From contig NZ_JAQFIL010000001.1 in assembly GCF_029504655.1 (NCBI RefSeq), forward strand, positions 4,221,001 to 4,285,000: a stretch of 64,000 nt of DNA, written 5' to 3'. Made by a program: the position numbers and the translations under genes. This DNA is from Catalinimonas alkaloidigena (GTDB taxonomy: Bacteria > Bacteroidota > Bacteroidia > Cytophagales > Cyclobacteriaceae). The notes beneath the pieces were generated by a model. That model had not been told where the DNA came from. It worked only from the letters and a program-made list of their open reading frames with translations, and ran no database searches. This document shows, in pieces, positions 18,566-27,977 of this stretch; the stretch's first letter is position 1; every line of letters begins with the position of its first letter.

Positions 18566-19060
18566 ATGGATTTATTAACTCCAGATTTTGGACTGATAGT
18601 CTGGCAGATCCTTATCTTCCTGGTCGTACTTTTTGTGCTTTCAAAATTCGCTTGGAAACCTATCATTAACGGTTTGAATGAGCGTGAAAACAGTATTAAT
18701 GAGTCATTACTTTCTGCTGAAAAAGCAAGGAACGCAATGGCGGAGTTGAAGGCTGATAACGAGAAACTACTGGCTGAAGCAAGGAAAGAGAGGGATAATA
18801 TATTGAAAGATGCAACGGCAGCGGCTAACAAGCTCAGAGAAGAAGCCAAAGAACAGGCATCTAAAGATGGAGCTCGTATCATCGCTGATGCTAAGGCATC
18901 TATTGAAACGCAGAAAAACGCTGCTCTTGCTGAAGTAAAAGATCAGGTAGCTCAGCTCTCAGTACAGATTGCTGAAAAAATATTACGTGAAAAACTTAGT
19001 GACGACAAAGCACAAAAAGAATACATTTCCAAACTGGTTAATGACTTAAATGTTAATTAA
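18566..19060 (+). CDS. atpF: F1Fo ATP synthase subunit b
   Basis: The protein has 164 residues: one N-terminal membrane helix (DFGLIVWQILIFLVVLFVLS) and then a long charged coiled coil rich in Ala, Lys and Glu, which forms the peripheral stalk. WKPIINGLNERENSI is the conserved hinge. Length is normal for b. It is 38 bp before atpH. Confidence 0.95.
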   Translation: MDLLTPDFGLIVWQILIFLVVLFVLSKFAWKPIINGLNERENSINESLLSAEKARNAMAELKADNEKLLAEARKERDNILKDATAAANKLREEAKEQASKDGARIIADAKASIETQKNAALAEVKDQVAQLSVQIAEKILREKLSDDKAQKEYISKLVNDLNVN

Positions 19061-19097
19061 CATATTTGTTTAGCTAAGATAAACCGGACTTTCATAC

Positions 19098-19655
19098 ATG
19101 GTTAATACAAGAGTAGCATCCCGCTATGCAAAATCACTTATTGATCTGGCGGTAGAAAAGAAAATATTAAAAGAAGTCTATCAGGATATGGTTTTCTTTA
19201 TGGAAACCAGTAAGTCCAATCGTGATTTTGTTTTGATGCTTAGAAACCCTATTATCACTCACGAAAAGAAGAAAGCTGTACTTTACGCACTTTTCAAAGA
19301 TAAATTTAATCCAGCAACACTGGCGCTCTTTGATATTATTACTCGTAAAAACAGGGAAAGCTATCTACCAGCGATAGCTGAGTCTTTTGAAATTCAGTAC
19401 CGACAGCATCAGGGTATCGTGAAAGCAACAGTAACCACTCCAATGCCTCTTACTGATACTTTGAAAAAGAAATTTATAGAGCTGGTTGCTACTCAAACAG
19501 GGAAGAAAATAGAGTTGGAAGAAAAGGTAGATCCTTCTATCATCGGAGGCTATGTATTGAAAATAGGTGATCAGCAAATGGATAACTCCATAATAGCTAA
19601 ACTTAAAACTTTATCGTACGAATTTTCGGACGATAGCTACGTAAAAGCAATCTAA
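19098..19655 (+). CDS. atpH: F1Fo ATP synthase subunit delta
   Basis: The protein has 185 residues. The N-terminal helical bundle (VASRYAKSLIDLAVEKK) binds subunit alpha, and the C-terminal part contains the family motif IIGGYVLKIGDQQMDNSI (near 155-172). It connects the peripheral stalk to the F1 head. It sits between atpF and atpA in the usual order. Confidence 0.95.
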   Translation: MVNTRVASRYAKSLIDLAVEKKILKEVYQDMVFFMETSKSNRDFVLMLRNPIITHEKKKAVLYALFKDKFNPATLALFDIITRKNRESYLPAIAESFEIQYRQHQGIVKATVTTPMPLTDTLKKKFIELVATQTGKKIELEEKVDPSIIGGYVLKIGDQQMDNSIIAKLKTLSYEFSDDSYVKAI

Positions 19656-19690
19656 ACTGAATTTTACATTAATCTAAAACCTGATATATA

Positions 19691-21271
19691 ATGGCAGAAG
19701 TAAGACCTGATGAGGTTTCAGCAATATTAAGAGAACAGCTTTCTAACTTCAAAACAGAAGCTGAACTTGAAGAAGTAGGTACTGTGCTGCAGGTAGGTGA
19801 CGGTGTTGCACGTATCTATGGTCTCACCAAAGCACAATCTGGTGAGCTTTTGGAATTTGAGAATGGCCTAAACGCCCTGGTACTTAACCTTGAGGAAGAT
19901 AATGTAGGGGCAGTACTTTTGGGCGAGCAAGGAGATATCAAAGAGGGTGATACTGTTAAGCGTACCAAGCGAATTGCCTCAATTAAAGTGGGTGATGGCC
20001 TTGCCGGCCGTGTGGTTAACACCTTGGGAGAGCCTATAGATGGTAAAGGGCCCGTTCAGGGAGAGGTATATGAACTTCCCATAGAAAGAAGAGCCCCTGG
20101 TGTGATTTACCGTCAGCCAGTAAATGAGCCGCTACAAACTGGAATCAAAGCTATTGACTCAATGATTCCAATCGGTAGAGGGCAACGTGAGTTGATCATC
20201 GGTGACCGCCAGACAGGTAAGACAGCTGTAGCGCTGGATACGATCATCAACCAGAAAGAATTTTATGACAAAGGAGAGCCTGTATACTGTATCTATGTAG
20301 CTTGCGGGCAGAAGGCTTCTACTGTTGCCGGTGTGGTTTCCGCACTTGAGAAGAATGGGGCTATGGCTTACACTACTGTAGTTTCTGCTTCAGCCTCCGA
20401 TCCTGCTCCTATGCAGTTTTTTGCCCCTTTTACAGGTGCTGTTATCGGTGAGTATTTCCGTGATACAGGAAGACCTGCTTTAGTAATTTATGATGACCTT
20501 TCTAAGCAGGCTGTCGCTTACCGTGAGGTTTCTCTCTTGCTTCGCAGACCTCCCGGACGTGAAGCATACCCCGGGGATGTATTCTACCTTCACTCTCGTC
20601 TTTTGGAAAGAGCAGCTAAGCTCAATGCAAACACTGAGATTGTGAAGCAGATGAATGACCTTCCTGAGGCAATCAAGCCATTGGTAAAAGGTGGCGGTTC
20701 TTTGACAGCACTTCCCATTATTGAAACGCAGGCGGGTGACGTTTCTGCTTATATCCCAACCAATGTGATCTCTATTACTGACGGGCAGATATTCCTGGAA
20801 ACCGGTTTATTTAACGCTGGTTTGCGCCCTGCGATTAACGTTGGTATCTCAGTGTCTCGTGTGGGTGGTTCGGCACAGATCAAGTCAATGAAAAAAGTAG
20901 CCGGTACACTTAAGCTAGATCAGGCCCAGTTCCGTGAGTTGGAAGCTTTTGCTAAATTTGGTTCTGACCTTGATGCCGCAACGCAGTTGACCATTGACAG
21001 AGGAAGAAGAAACCAGCAGATACTTAAACAACCTCAGTTTTCTCCTCTTTCAGTAGAAGAGCAGGTAGCTATTATCTTTGCTTCTACTAAGGGGCACATG
21101 GATAAAGTAGCTATTGACAAGGTTAAGGCATTTGAAACGGACTATATCAACCAGTTGAAGGCTCAGCATCGTGATACATTAGATGCGTTAGCTGCAGGCA
21201 AGTTTGATGATAGTATCACCGATGTGCTTAAGAAAGTAGCTACTGAATTAGCGCCTAACTATCAGGAATAG
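19691..21271 (+). CDS. atpA: F1Fo ATP synthase subunit alpha
   Basis: The protein has 526 residues, the normal length. The nucleotide-binding P-loop is GDRQTGKTA (about 171-179) and the alpha signature is around [15 protein letters not shown]-terminal beta-barrel, central nucleotide domain and C-terminal helical domain are complete. The matching beta subunit gene is not in this window. A stem-loop follows between atpA and atpG. Confidence 0.97.
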   Translation: MAEVRPDEVSAILREQLSNFKTEAELEEVGTVLQVGDGVARIYGLTKAQSGELLEFENGLNALVLNLEEDNVGAVLLGEQGDIKEGDTVKRTKRIASIKVGDGLAGRVVNTLGEPIDGKGPVQGEVYELPIERRAPGVIYRQPVNEPLQTGIKAIDSMIPIGRGQRELIIGDRQTGKTAVALDTIINQKEFYDKGEPVYCIYVACGQKASTVAGVVSALEKNGAMAYTTVVSASASDPAPMQFFAPFTGAVIGEYFRDTGRPALVIYDDLSKQAVAYREVSLLLRRPPGREAYPGDVFYLHSRLLERAAKLNANTEIVKQMNDLPEAIKPLVKGGGSLTALPIIETQAGDVSAYIPTNVISITDGQIFLETGLFNAGLRPAINVGISVSRVGGSAQIKSMKKVAGTLKLDQAQFRELEAFAKFGSDLDAATQLTIDRGRRNQQILKQPQFSPLSVEEQVAIIFASTKGHMDKVAIDKVKAFETDYINQLKAQHRDTLDALAAGKFDDSITDVLKKVATELAPNYQE

Positions 21272-21281
21272 AAAAATTAAT

Positions 21282-21308
21282 GCAGGGCTGTAATGATACG
21301 AGCCCTGC
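21282..21308 (+). terminator. stem-loop between atpA and atpG
   Basis: Arms gcagggct (21282-21289) and agccctgc (21301-21308) form a perfect 8-bp stem with an 11-nt loop, 24 bases before the atpG start. There is no T-run, so it is probably an mRNA stability or translation-tuning element, not a terminator in the strict sense. Confidence 0.5.
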
Positions 21309-21331
21309 TTCATAGATTCACTTAAAAAAAC

Positions 21332-22222
21332 ATGCCGAGCTTAAAAGCAGTCAAAAGCCGAATAGCCTCTGTAAAGTCAACGCAGCAGATTACCAAAGCT
21401 ATGAAAATGGTAGCTGCCTCTAAGTTGCGTAAAGCACAGGATCGCCTGTTGCAGATGCGACCCTATGCAGAAAAACTTACTAAAATCCTCAACAACGTTT
21501 CGTCTAACTTGAGTGAAGAAAACGTGAGTGAATACGCAATAAGCAGAGAAGTTAAAAACGTCGTTTTTGTAGTATTCACTTCTGATAAGGGACTTTGTGG
21601 AGCTTTCAATACAAGCCTTTTCCGCTACCTCAGGCAGCTAATCTCCAATGAATACAGCACCTACGAGCGGAACAATCGTCTGAAAATCATGACAGTAGGT
21701 ACTAAAGGTCGTGATTATTATAAGCGTAGAGGGCAAGAGATGATAGATGAGTATGCTGATCTTTTCAGCGAGCAGACATTTGAGAATGTCCGTAATGCTG
21801 CCGAAGCGGTCATGGAGATGTATAGAAAAAAGGAAGTTGATAAAGTAGTCCTGGTATATAACACATTTAAAAATGTAGCGACTCAAATCGTTACAAACGA
21901 ACAGTTTTTACCAGTACAATCTTCTACCGAAGAGAAAGAAGAAAATGCCAATGATAATGGCATTGACTACATATATGAACCTTCTGAAGAATACATTGTG
22001 GAAGAACTCATTCCTCAGTCTTTAAAAATTCAGTTTTATAAAGCTTATCTTGAGTCTGCAGCCTCTGAGCAGGGAGCCCGTATGACAGCAATGGACCAGG
22101 CAACTGATAATGCAGGAGAGTTACTGAAACAATTAAAGCTCACTTATAACCGCACAAGACAGGCTGCAATTACCAAAGAAATTCTGGAAATTGTAGCTGG
22201 TGCAGACGCATTAGAAAGTTAG
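21332..22222 (+). CDS. atpG: F1Fo ATP synthase subunit gamma
   Basis: The protein has 296 residues. The N-terminal helix (STQQITKAMKMVAASKLRKA) and the C-terminal helix (LKLTYNRTRQAAITKEILEI) form the rotating coiled coil. The middle Rossmann-like part has SDKGLCGAFN. Within it an acidic insertion (STEEKEENANDNG, about 200-212) is seen, as in other Bacteroidota. It is the last gene of this operon and is followed by a terminator. Confidence 0.96.
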   Translation: MPSLKAVKSRIASVKSTQQITKAMKMVAASKLRKAQDRLLQMRPYAEKLTKILNNVSSNLSEENVSEYAISREVKNVVFVVFTSDKGLCGAFNTSLFRYLRQLISNEYSTYERNNRLKIMTVGTKGRDYYKRRGQEMIDEYADLFSEQTFENVRNAAEAVMEMYRKKEVDKVVLVYNTFKNVATQIVTNEQFLPVQSSTEEKEENANDNGIDYIYEPSEEYIVEELIPQSLKIQFYKAYLESAASEQGARMTAMDQATDNAGELLKQLKLTYNRTRQAAITKEILEIVAGADALES

Positions 22223-22251
22223 TATAGTTTTAGAAATACAAATTCTATTTA

Positions 22252-22277
22252 AAAAGCCCCGATGAGGGCTTTTTTTG
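22252..22277 (+). terminator. Rho-independent terminator of the atp operon
   Basis: Arms aaaagccc (22252-22259) and gggctttt (22266-22273) with a 6-nt loop are followed by further T residues, about 30 bp after the atpG stop codon. Confidence 0.85.
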
Positions 22278-22411
22278 TTGTTATACTTACTATTATTCAT
22301 ACTGGTATAAACTAATTGAAGTAGATAAATTACACCCTTATAATAAAACATAAACTGCATACTTGTAAACTAGGATCGTATGGTTTATAAGGAATGATAG
22401 ACATTTATTAA

Positions 22412-23248
22412 ATGATAAGTAAGGCGTTTAGATTGGCCAGAGCGCTCAGTCTGGATATCGTTATTGGAGCTGTTATAAGCAGTTTATTTTTGGCGGACTA
22501 CATGCAAGTTGAGTTGCCTATCATCAGCATACTTGCCTTAGCTGTATGTGTATGGCTTATTTATACTGTAGATCACCTTTCAGATGCACATAAAATACCT
22601 CACACTGCACATACCTTTCGCCATCAGCTTCACCAAAAACATTTTAAAACCTTAAGTTATATTGCCTTATTTGTCTCAGGACTCAGCATGATCATTTTAG
22701 TGAGCTTGCCATTAAAACTGATTCTATGGGGTAGCATTGTACTCAGTTTTGTGGGTTTATATTTCTTATCCATCCGTTGGCTGAAAGTGCAAAATATTTT
22801 ACCTAAAGAATTTGTGATTGCAATTTTGTACGGCATAGGGGTATTTCTCGCCCCACTTTATATCAGTAATGCTCTCCCTTCTACACAGGTCTGGCTACTT
22901 TTTGCACAATATTCTTTGCTTGCCCTATGCAACCTTTTACTCTTCTCCTGGTATGAAAAAGAGCTTGATCAGCTTGATTTACATATTTCTTTTACCACAC
23001 TAATGGGAGATAAAACTTCAATCAAAATTATAAGAAAGTTGATATGGCTTCTATATCTTATTACAGGAACCGGGGTAATTTTTTATCATTCCGATACTCA
23101 ATTTCTCTTCGCCCAACTGATCATTTTTTGGATGTCAATTACTTTACATTGTATACTATTGTTTCCTTATTATTTTAAAAAATACGAAAGGTACAGATCA
23201 ATCGCAGACGCGATATTCCTTTACCCACTTTTTTACTTAATACTGTAG
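22412..23248 (+). CDS. UbiA-like polytopic membrane protein
   Basis: The protein has 278 residues with seven to eight hydrophobic segments. WLIYTVDHLSDAHKIPH (about 49-65) resembles the first Asp-rich motif of UbiA prenyltransferases (DxxxDxxK type), and a second charged loop (MGDKTSIKIIRKL) lies near 198-210. These suggest a divergent member of the UbiA superfamily, which attaches prenyl chains to aromatic or lipid acceptors. The second motif is weak, so the substrate and even the activity are uncertain. Its stop codon directly abuts the ATG of a methyltransferase gene (TAGATG), so the two may act in one pathway. Confidence 0.65.
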   Translation: MISKAFRLARALSLDIVIGAVISSLFLADYMQVELPIISILALAVCVWLIYTVDHLSDAHKIPHTAHTFRHQLHQKHFKTLSYIALFVSGLSMIILVSLPLKLILWGSIVLSFVGLYFLSIRWLKVQNILPKEFVIAILYGIGVFLAPLYISNALPSTQVWLLFAQYSLLALCNLLLFSWYEKELDQLDLHISFTTLMGDKTSIKIIRKLIWLLYLITGTGVIFYHSDTQFLFAQLIIFWMSITLHCILLFPYYFKKYERYRSIADAIFLYPLFYLIL

Positions 23249-23908
23249 ATGCGATCATTTTCATTTCAGCTAATCGCGCCATATTATGATTTACTTGCTA
23301 GATTAGTATTTGGTAATACCATTGATAAGGCTCAGAAACATTTTTTTTCACTTATTCCAAAAGGTAGTGAGGTGCTTATCATAGGGGGAGGCAGTGGTAG
23401 AATCCTTGGAGACCTGATCAAAGTTGCCCAACCAAATAAAATCACATTTTTGGAAGCCTCTTCAAATATGCTAAGAATAGCAAAAAAAAAATCTGCCAGG
23501 ATATTAAAGAACAATCATAGGAATACTGAAATGTGCTTTATACACGGCACTGAAAATGATCTTCCTGTGTACAAAGAATATGATGTGCTGATCACATTTT
23601 TTCTCTTTGATGTTTATCCAACTCATGAAGCAAAAAAGCTGGCATCAAAGTTATCGGAGCACTTAAAATCTTCGGGCGTTTGGCTCTTTTCTGATTTCTG
23701 CCTTGAGGGACAGGGGTTTAGCTTTCTCTGGAAGAAAGTATTGCTTGTTGCGATGTATACTTTCTTCAGGCTGGTAAGCAATTTACATAATCAGTCTTTA
23801 CCCGATTATCAAACAATCTTTAAGGAGTTACATTATTTACCGGTACAGCAGCAGTATTTCTATCACAATTTTATCATCAGCCTGATTTACCGGAAATTAC
23901 TTTCTTAG
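23249..23908 (+). CDS. class I SAM-dependent methyltransferase
   Basis: The protein has 219 residues with a Rossmann-type SAM-binding motif [16 protein letters not shown] (about 41-55), an acidic residue after strand 2 (FLEASSNML) and motif IV ([12 protein letters not shown], near 112-123). It is translationally coupled to the UbiA-like gene. Its 3' end overlaps the convergent fbp gene by 32 bp. The acceptor substrate is unknown; a lipid- or quinone-like product of the upstream protein is a reasonable guess but only an inference. Confidence 0.8.
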   Translation: MRSFSFQLIAPYYDLLARLVFGNTIDKAQKHFFSLIPKGSEVLIIGGGSGRILGDLIKVAQPNKITFLEASSNMLRIAKKKSARILKNNHRNTEMCFIHGTENDLPVYKEYDVLITFFLFDVYPTHEAKKLASKLSEHLKSSGVWLFSDFCLEGQGFSFLWKKVLLVAMYTFFRLVSNLHNQSLPDYQTIFKELHYLPVQQQYFYHNFIISLIYRKLLS

Positions 23909-24890
23909 ATGGTACTAACACTTCATCTACCATAGTGGGTGAGCCTATCAAGAGAGGTGTCCTTTGGTGAAAAGTTTGAGGTTGAATATCGAGTATTCTT
24001 TCAAGTCCATTACAGGCTTTACCCCCCGCCTGTTCAGCGATAAAAGCCAGTGCATTACACTCGTACAACAAACGTAATTTACCCTGAGGGTTTTGTTTTG
24101 TAGTTGGGTAAATGTATATCCCTCCTTTCAATAAATTACGATGAAAATCACCTACCAATGAGCCAATATAGCGTGCCGAGTACTTTTTACGCTTGCACGC
24201 TTCTATATACGCTTGAATATTACTTTCATAATCATCATAGTACCCTTCATTGATTGAAAATATTTTACCGTCTTTAGGGATGGTCATATTCCGGTGAGAA
24301 AGGAAAAACTCACCCAGTGAAGGATCATAAGTAAAGCCATTTACTTTGTTTCCCGTAGTATAAACCAGCATCGTGGAAGAACCATACAGCAGATACCCGG
24401 CGGCTACTTGTGCACTTCCAGGTTGTAACACATCTTCAATAGTTGCCTCCGAGCCAATAGGAGATTTACGCCGGTAAATAGAAAAAATGGTGCCTATTGA
24501 TACGTTTACATCAATATTAGACGATCCATCTAAAGGATCTATGGCCACCAGATACTTTGAATCAGGATTGAGATGCACAATCTCTTCATTCTCTTCAGAA
24601 ACTATGGCACAAACTTCTCCTCCATTTTTTAAAGCTCTGGTAAAACGAATATCTGCTACTACATCAAGTTTTTGTTGATTTTCTCCCTGTACATTGGTTT
24701 CACCAAAATCACCTAATATGTTACCAAGTCCAGCACGATTGATCTCTTTATTCAATATTTTTCCAGCTAAAGCAATGTCTCTTAGTAGTTGAGAAAGTTC
24801 ACCTGAAGCAAAAGGAAAATCTTCCTGATTTCTTTTGATAAACCTGTCTAAGGTGGTACCAACAGGTAGTCCAAGGTTACTTGTAGTCAT
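23877..24890 (-). CDS. fbp: class 1 fructose-1,6-bisphosphatase
   Basis: The protein has 337 residues, normal for class 1. Metal-binding motifs include [11 protein letters not shown] and [20 protein letters not shown] (near 116-135), and the substrate-binding region has [20 protein letters not shown] and the family motif [21 protein letters not shown]. It catalyses the committing step of gluconeogenesis in the cytoplasm. It lies upstream of nothing on its own strand and overlaps the convergent methyltransferase gene by 32 bp at the 3' end. Confidence 0.96.
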   Translation of the reverse strand: MTTSNLGLPVGTTLDRFIKRNQEDFPFASGELSQLLRDIALAGKILNKEINRAGLGNILGDFGETNVQGENQQKLDVVADIRFTRALKNGGEVCAIVSEENEEIVHLNPDSKYLVAIDPLDGSSNIDVNVSIGTIFSIYRRKSPIGSEATIEDVLQPGSAQVAAGYLLYGSSTMLVYTTGNKVNGFTYDPSLGEFFLSHRNMTIPKDGKIFSINEGYYDDYESNIQAYIEACKRKKYSARYIGSLVGDFHRNLLKGGIYIYPTTKQNPQGKLRLLYECNALAFIAEQAGGKACNGLERILDIQPQTFHQRTPLLIGSPTMVDEVLVPSKKVISGKSG

Positions 24891-24928
24891 GATTAGGAAT
24901 GTTAAGATAGAATAACAATGAATCGCTC

Positions 24929-25408
24929 TTACAATTGATGTTCTTTTCTTATATAAGCAAGTAAATTTTGAGCACTTTTTTGCAAAATATCATAAACAAT
25001 CATAAATCCATCCTGTCCACTCCAGTACGGGTCAGGTACATTCAGGTCTGAAGCATCATTTTCAAACTCTCGCATAAGGAATACCTGATAATGCTTCGGT
25101 TCTCTCATATATTCCAGCTTCAATATATTTTTTTTATTCTCCTCATCCATTGCGATGATATAGTTGAAGTCATCAAAATCTTTGGATAAAAATTGTCTCC
25201 CTTTATGATCAAGTGATAAATCTTTGGCATTTACCACCTCTATGGTACGACTGTCAGGAGGTTCATCAATATGATAGTCCGAAGTACCTGCAGAATCACA
25301 GCGGATTCTGTCTTGTAGATTATTATCCTCAATAAGTTTGTTAAACACAGCCTCAGCCATAGGCGAACGACAAATATTGCCCAGGCAGACAAACAAAACA
25401 TTGATCAT
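24929..25408 (-). CDS. low molecular weight protein-tyrosine phosphatase
   Basis: The 159-residue protein starts [20 protein letters not shown]. The catalytic P-loop CxxxxxRS uses Cys8 and Arg14; the general acid Asp is in [11 protein letters not shown] (near 126). All are intact. Members remove phosphate from tyrosine or, in polysaccharide systems, from tyrosine kinases. It lies 38 bp upstream of fbp on the same strand and could be cotranscribed with it. Confidence 0.93.
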   Translation of the reverse strand: MINVLFVCLGNICRSPMAEAVFNKLIEDNNLQDRIRCDSAGTSDYHIDEPPDSRTIEVVNAKDLSLDHKGRQFLSKDFDDFNYIIAMDEENKKNILKLEYMREPKHYQVFLMREFENDASDLNVPDPYWSGQDGFMIVYDILQKSAQNLLAYIRKEHQL

Positions 25409-25671
25409 AACGAATTGACTAGTATTAAAAATGAGAAGTTAGGTGAGTTAAAACTAAAATGCCAATACTCTATCACCATTTTACAATTTTTTGGCAATTG
25501 TCAAACACCAAAATGAACTACAAGAATTTTGGATCAGCTGAAGTAAAGAGCATTGGTAAATTGAGCTGTTAATAAATTTTTAAAAAAATCAACAATAGAC
25601 GAATTTTAAATAACTGAAAACCAATCACTTATAAAATTTATGATAAAACATTGTATTTATTTTTGAGTTGG

Positions 25672-25786
25672 GGGTTACCTTTTTCTTGTATCCAGTATAT
25701 ATAGATACATAACACAAATTGTTTTTATTCATACACCTGTTTACAGCAAGAAAACCTTCTTTAAATAAAGAAGGTTTTTCTTTTTA
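25672..25786 (+). ncRNA. candidate small RNA of about 115 nt
   Basis: A -7 box (tattttttg-like, TAnnTTTG at 25658-25665) is followed by about 80 bases without any ORF, a small hairpin (tgtatc near 25690, gataca near 25708) and a terminator with a 12-13 bp stem and T-rich tail (25751-25786). A promoter-like box plus a terminator with no gene between them suggests a small transcript. A -33 box is not convincing, and exact ends are estimates. Confidence 0.35.
25751..25786 (+). terminator. strong Rho-independent terminator without an upstream gene
   Basis: Arms 25751-25763 and 25766-25778 are perfectly complementary (core aaccttcttt / aaagaaggtt) and are followed by tcttttta on the plus strand. 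No plus-strand gene lies upstream for more than 1.8 kb. Confidence 0.75.
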
Positions 25787-25872
25787 GAACCTTCCTTTTT
25801 GTCCTGAGTAAATATTTATGTTGAGTTCACTATTGAATTAGTATAATATTAAGTTTTATTGTCCTCCAATAA

Positions 25873-25902
25873 AAAGGCCAACCCAAAATTGGGTTGGCCT
25901 TT
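25873..25902 (-). terminator. Rho-independent terminator of the acyl-CoA dehydrogenase gene
   Basis: Arms aaaggccaaccc (25873-25884) and gggttggccttt (25891-25902) form a 12-bp stem; on the minus strand it ends in a run of T, 22 bases past the stop codon. Confidence 0.88.
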
Positions 25903-25923
25903 CTGTGTATTCTCAACTCAGTA

Positions 25924-27717
25924 TTAAAAAGCATACTCATTTTTTTCAATAAGAAAGTCTGCTATAGATCTTCTTAAATCCTTTACATTGTAGAGTTCCA
26001 TTTTTGTAAATCGCTTAAGCCCCATAAGCATTACTCTCTGCTCATCTCCTTTGGCAAAAGATACAATCGCTTCTTTTCCACTACTATTAATCTTATCAAC
26101 CGCCATATACAGATACAGCTGAGCCATCTTGATCTGCGCCTGACAAACTTCTTCTCCCCTAATGCTCACCAGCTTTTCAGTACGTAACAGCGTAGATTCT
26201 ACCGCATAAATCTCAATCATCATATCGGCGATATTCATGAGAATTTCCTGCTCCTCATCTAGCTTGGTGAAGTCCTGAGCAGCTTTTCCTGCTACCATAA
26301 GTACAGCTTTTTTCAGATTTTTGAGCACGTCTTTTTCTTTAGCGAACGTAGCTGATAAATCTTTGGTACTAAAATCTGGAACTGAGGTCAGTTCTTTGCC
26401 CACAGCCATGGCTGGTCCTAGTAAATCAATCTCACCTTTGAAAGCACGTTTTAGTGTCATGCCTACCAGCAACATTCTATTGATTTCATTGGTACCTTCA
26501 TAAATTCTTGATATACGAGCATCACGATATGCCCTTTCCATAGGAGCTTCAGCCGAGAAGCCCATCCCTCCATAAATCTGCACGCCTTCATCAACACAGA
26601 AATCCAAAACTTCCGAACCGTGTACTTTCAACATAGCACACTCAATCGCAAATTGCTCCACACCTTTCAATTTGGCTTCATTCTCCGGCATTCCCTCATC
26701 AATGAGGGCCTGTATCCGGTCTTCTATATCCTGCCCCGCCCGATAATCGGCAGACTCTGTAGCATAAATCTTGCTAGCCATATCAGCAAGTTTTTGCTTG
26801 ATAGCACCAAAACTAGAAATAGAGACTCCAAATTGCTTACGCTCATTGGCATACTGCACTGAGTCTGTTACCACTTGCTTACAACCTCCGATTACTCCGG
26901 CACCTAACTTTATTCTTCCAATATTCAGGATATTAACAGCTATTTTAAATCCATTTCCACGTTCTGAGAGCATATTTTCTACTGGTACCATAGTATCATT
27001 AAAAAATACCTGGCGAGTGGAAGACCCCTTAATGCCCAGTTTTTTTTCCTCTTCATTCATCGTGATGCCACCAAAAGATTTTTCAACGATGAAAGCAGAT
27101 AAATACTTATCATCCTCTATGCGAGCAAAAACAATAAAAAGATCTGCAAAACCTGCGTTTGAGATCCACATTTTCTGGCCGGTAATTTTGTAGTGCTTAC
27201 CCTCTTCAGTAAGTACTGCTTTGGTCTTACCTGAATTAGCATCCGAACCCGCATCCGGTTCTGTCAAACAGTAACAGGTTTTCCATTCTCCACTTGCCAG
27301 CAAGGGTAAGTACTTTTGCTTCTGCTCTTCAGTACCATAATAGAGTATGGGTAATGTACCGATACCGGTATGGGCACCATAGGCAGTAGAAAAAGAGCCT
27401 GCAGAGCCAATTACATCGGCTATCAGCATAGAAGTATTAAAGCTCATCCCTAAACCACCATATTCTTCAGGGATTGAAATTCCTAATAAACCTAACTCTC
27501 CCGCTTTGTCCAGTAGTGAAGGCATGAAACCAGACTCCATACTATCCATTCTTTCTACATTGGGGCTAACTTCTTTCTTTACGAAATCAAGCGTGGCTTC
27601 AGCCATCATCCGTTGCTCTTCACTGAATTCTTCTGGTATGAAGACGTCTTTGGCTGCAGTATCTTTAATCAAAAACTCTCCGCCATTGATGGCTTGTTTT
27701 TTTGCTAGTGTATCCAT
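25924..27717 (-). CDS. acyl-CoA dehydrogenase family protein
   Basis: The protein has 597 residues. The N-terminal helical domain, the FAD/substrate beta domain (CYCLTEPDAGSDANSGKTKA near 150-170, then MWISNAGFADLFIVFARI) and the C-terminal helical domain with IYEGTNEINRMLL, where the catalytic Glu sits in most family members, are all present. An extra C-terminal region of about 170 residues (420-597) is like that of very-long-chain and related dehydrogenases. It performs the first oxidation in fatty-acid beta-oxidation, with electrons passed to ETF. It stands alone and has palindromic repeats in its promoter. Confidence 0.93.
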   Translation of the reverse strand: MDTLAKKQAINGGEFLIKDTAAKDVFIPEEFSEEQRMMAEATLDFVKKEVSPNVERMDSMESGFMPSLLDKAGELGLLGISIPEEYGGLGMSFNTSMLIADVIGSAGSFSTAYGAHTGIGTLPILYYGTEEQKQKYLPLLASGEWKTCYCLTEPDAGSDANSGKTKAVLTEEGKHYKITGQKMWISNAGFADLFIVFARIEDDKYLSAFIVEKSFGGITMNEEEKKLGIKGSSTRQVFFNDTMVPVENMLSERGNGFKIAVNILNIGRIKLGAGVIGGCKQVVTDSVQYANERKQFGVSISSFGAIKQKLADMASKIYATESADYRAGQDIEDRIQALIDEGMPENEAKLKGVEQFAIECAMLKVHGSEVLDFCVDEGVQIYGGMGFSAEAPMERAYRDARISRIYEGTNEINRMLLVGMTLKRAFKGEIDLLGPAMAVGKELTSVPDFSTKDLSATFAKEKDVLKNLKKAVLMVAGKAAQDFTKLDEEQEILMNIADMMIEIYAVESTLLRTEKLVSIRGEEVCQAQIKMAQLYLYMAVDKINSSGKEAIVSFAKGDEQRVMLMGLKRFTKMELYNVKDLRRSIADFLIEKNEYAF

Positions 27718-27760
27718 GAGAAGCAGTATTTATAATTTTTTCAGTACAAAATGCATAATA

Positions 27761-27819
27761 ATTTGTTATGCATACATAACAAATATAGCGATTTGTTTGA
27801 CAAATGGTATGCATGCATA
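27761..27819 (-). promoter_or_regulatory. repeated palindromic operator sites upstream of the acyl-CoA dehydrogenase gene
   Basis: Two related palindromes lie 44-102 bases before the start codon: atttgttatg-cata-cataacaaat (27761-27784, perfect 10-bp arms) and tatgcatgcata (27808-27819, perfect). Both contain the core TATGCATRCATAA, and a half-site atgcataa occurs at 27751-27758. The minus-strand -7 box TATATTTG (27787 to 27780) overlaps the first palindrome. This is the layout of a repressor acting on the promoter, perhaps a TetR- or FadR-type fatty-acid regulator; the regulator itself is not identified. Confidence 0.55.
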
Positions 27820-27977
27820 ACACTTTTTTTTTAACAACTGCTAATTCATTATGCGTTCCATAGGCTAATATTTTCTTAAGTAAGTTAACTTTTCTTTTTT
27901 TTAGAGTTATATAGAAATACAAAGTAGATTAACGAAAGAATAACTGTTACTGAATCTTATTTTTTTGAACAACATAT

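Larger units (their letters stand above)
25409..25923. other. 515-bp intergenic region holding a candidate small RNA and two terminators
   Basis: No open frame of credible length exists. The first 240 bases are AT-rich with no structure that I recognise. The second half holds a -7-like box, a stem-loop and a strong terminator on the plus strand with no gene between them (see the candidate ncRNA), and then the terminator of the acyl-CoA dehydrogenase gene on the minus strand. Confidence 0.5.

Noticed and set aside
27665-27922. Minus-strand ORF of 85 residues upstream of the acyl-CoA dehydrogenase
   Set aside because: It covers the operator palindromes and overlaps the dehydrogenase start in another frame; composition is not protein-like.
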